Shown here one piece after another: positions 62,841 through 64,000 of a DNA stretch of 64,000 nt. A model generated the notes under the pieces. The model saw nothing but the letters and a program-made list of their open reading frames with translations, had not been told where the DNA came from and searched no databases. This DNA is from an uncultured Tateyamaria sp. (GTDB lineage Bacteria; Pseudomonadota; Alphaproteobacteria; Rhodobacterales; Rhodobacteraceae). The stretch covers positions 248,001 through 312,000 of the forward strand of contig NZ_CANKXW010000004.1 of the NCBI RefSeq assembly GCF_947487805.1, read 5' to 3'. How positions within the stretch are numbered: the first letter of the stretch is position 1; every line of letters starts with the position of its first letter. The translations under genes were made by a program, and so were the position numbers.

Positions 62841-64000
62841 CTAGAACCTCATGTCGATTGCGTCGGGCGCGATTGCCAGACGTGGGGCAGGGGGGATGGC
62901 ACTGTCGATTGCGCCGGGCGCGCCGGGGTCAGGGGGCATTTCCTGCGCGGACCCATGCGGCGATGGATCCTCGGACGTTTCCTGTTGCTGGCCCTGGTCG
63001 AAGGAGAACGACACGTCCTCGTATCCCAGATCGGCCAGCGATTGCCCCAGGTCATCCGCGTTGCGCCGCATCAGATCGAGCGTGTCTGGACGGTCTGCCT
63101 GGATCAGGACGACCATGCCCGTCTCGGAGGGGGCAAGCACCATGCGCACGCGCCCCAGCTCTGCGGGGTTCAATGCAATTTCGATCGGTTTGTGCGGAGT
63201 TTTGACCAACGCTTCGGCGATCTGAGGCGGGAGAGGGGGCGCGGTTTCAACCCGTGCCGCTTGTGCAGGCGTTGCCGGTTGATTGGGGGTGACCTTGAGG
63301 TCCCAGATCACATCCGGCTCGGCCAGCGTCTGGGTCCGTTCCGAAACTGTGATGTCCATCCCGGCAGACATGGCTTGCGACTGGACCCGATTGTGCAGAA
63401 CGACGGACGGGCTGACCTGAACCGCCGCGTTTTGCGGCGTGGACATCACGTGAGTATCGCTGGTCATCCGAGACCCCATGTGCGGCTCTGTTGGAACCGC
63501 GCGCGCTGGCGTTGACGCGGCTGTCTCTGGCGCATGTGGGGTCAGGCTGGCGACGTGGACGGTTTGATACAGGGTCGTCTTCGATTTGTTTTGCGGCGTG
63601 TTCCAGCGCAGCAGATCACCATCCGCATTCTGCCCGGCGGATCGTTTGACGACCAAGGGAGATTGCGCGGCTTCGGTTGGCATGGCCACATCGAACATGT
63701 TCTGGAGCGTCGCGGGGCCCATTGACGCGGCCACCGGTTGCAACAAGATCGGCTGCCCCGACAGATGGCGATCGATAACAGAGGCTGCGGGCCCGCCTTG
63801 CAACGCGGGTGTGTGCTTGTCACCGTTTGGCTCAATCGTCCCCTTGGACCAGAGTTGAGGCTCTGGCGACAGGTCAGTTCTTGACGCTGGCGCAGGTGAG
63901 ACGGTCGGTGGGTGTGCCCCCTGATCCGGGTCATGCCTGACCACGCCAAGTTGCCGGTCGGACGGGACAGCGGTGGCACTTGGAGCGCGCGCTGTGTCTG
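62841..64000 (-). CDS. fliK: Flagellar hook-length control protein FliK, partial (5' end off window)
   Basis: Controls hook length as a molecular ruler in the export apparatus. At least 386 residues; the frame is open to the right edge with no stop, so the start lies outside the window. The N-terminal part is low-complexity and Pro/Ala/Thr/Gln-rich, as in FliK. The C-terminal Flg_hook domain shows IALNPAELGRVRMVLAPSE, MVVLIQADRPDTLDLM and DLGQSLADLGYEDVSFSF. A GTG at 63944 could start a shorter form but I consider the gene truncated by the window. Confidence 0.88.
   Translation of the reverse strand, partial: DTARAPSATAVPSDRQLGVVRHDPDQGAHPPTVSPAPASRTDLSPEPQLWSKGTIEPNGDKHTPALQGGPAASVIDRHLSGQPILLQPVAASMGPATLQNMFDVAMPTEAAQSPLVVKRSAGQNADGDLLRWNTPQNKSKTTLYQTVHVASLTPHAPETAASTPARAVPTEPHMGSRMTSDTHVMSTPQNAAVQVSPSVVLHNRVQSQAMSAGMDITVSERTQTLAEPDVIWDLKVTPNQPATPAQAARVETAPPLPPQIAEALVKTPHKPIEIALNPAELGRVRMVLAPSETGMVVLIQADRPDTLDLMRRNADDLGQSLADLGYEDVSFSFDQGQQQETSEDPSPHGSAQEMPPDPGAPGAIDSAIPPAPRLAIAPDAIDMRF

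Overview
The window is a GC-rich stretch of an alphaproteobacterial chromosome. Gene content and order point to Rhodobacterales (Roseobacter group): the rpsT-dnaA-dnaN-recF-gyrB block, serC-serA divergent from serB, IalB and Hint-domain proteins, a ReAV-type asparaginase, polyamine ABC transporters and flagellar genes. The genus cannot be named from the sequence alone. I found about 64 protein genes and no rRNA, tRNA, CRISPR array, insertion sequence, prophage or clear frameshifted gene. Genes are tightly packed, with many 4-base ATGA/GTGA overlaps.

Region by region. 1-4 kb: hemD divergent from tsaD-gpsA-yciI-EVE and a DUF1761 membrane protein. 4-7 kb: small stress-type and envelope genes (DUF2853, PRC-barrel, extensin-like) and a nitroreductase with the active-site triad of iodotyrosine deiodinase. 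7-15 kb: replication block on the minus strand (rpsT, dnaA, dnaN, recF, a LysE-type exporter, gyrB). 14-19 kb: enoyl-CoA hydratase, mutM, ubiE-ubiB. 19-23 kb: thiolase, an XRE-cupin regulator and the kbl-tdh threonine catabolic operon. 23-29 kb: phosphatase, exporter, and serine synthesis (serA, serC with a probable serC leader RNA, serB). 29-36.6 kb: asparaginase, IalB, an AhpD-like protein, rlmN, a creatininase/2OG-oxygenase pair, a LOG-family protein and dapD. 36.6-41 kb: an ionotropic-glutamate-receptor-like channel and two overlapping Hint-domain genes. 41-48.5 kb: dapE, a GNAT enzyme, DUF2064, rnr, a GST with a divergent WYL regulator, and an MltB-type transglycosylase. 48.5-62 kb: polyamine region. 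62-64 kb: flgD and fliK, the latter running off the right edge.

The 48.5-62 kb region is the most coherent accessory block. One transporter operon on the minus strand (potA-like ATPase, binding protein, DUF1330, and two permeases, one with a large periplasmic insertion) faces away from a metal-site-less M24 hydrolase. A class III aminotransferase (spuC-like) faces away from a second transporter operon on the plus strand (potF-potG-potH-potI), which ends in a PuuB-like flavin oxidase. Together they suggest uptake of putrescine or related amines and their entry into catabolism.

Two families of short dispersed repeats run through the window. One is a terminator-like element with a GC hairpin, an ATATTT core and an AA-rich tail (six copies at gene ends). 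The other is a palindromic GTAGGGTGSGC element (three loci). The items most worth following up are the deiodinase-like nitroreductase, the glutamate-receptor-like channel with a non-canonical filter, the paired Hint proteins of which the second lacks the usual nucleophile, the enlarged PotB permease, and the threonine dehydrogenase lacking its structural zinc cysteines.
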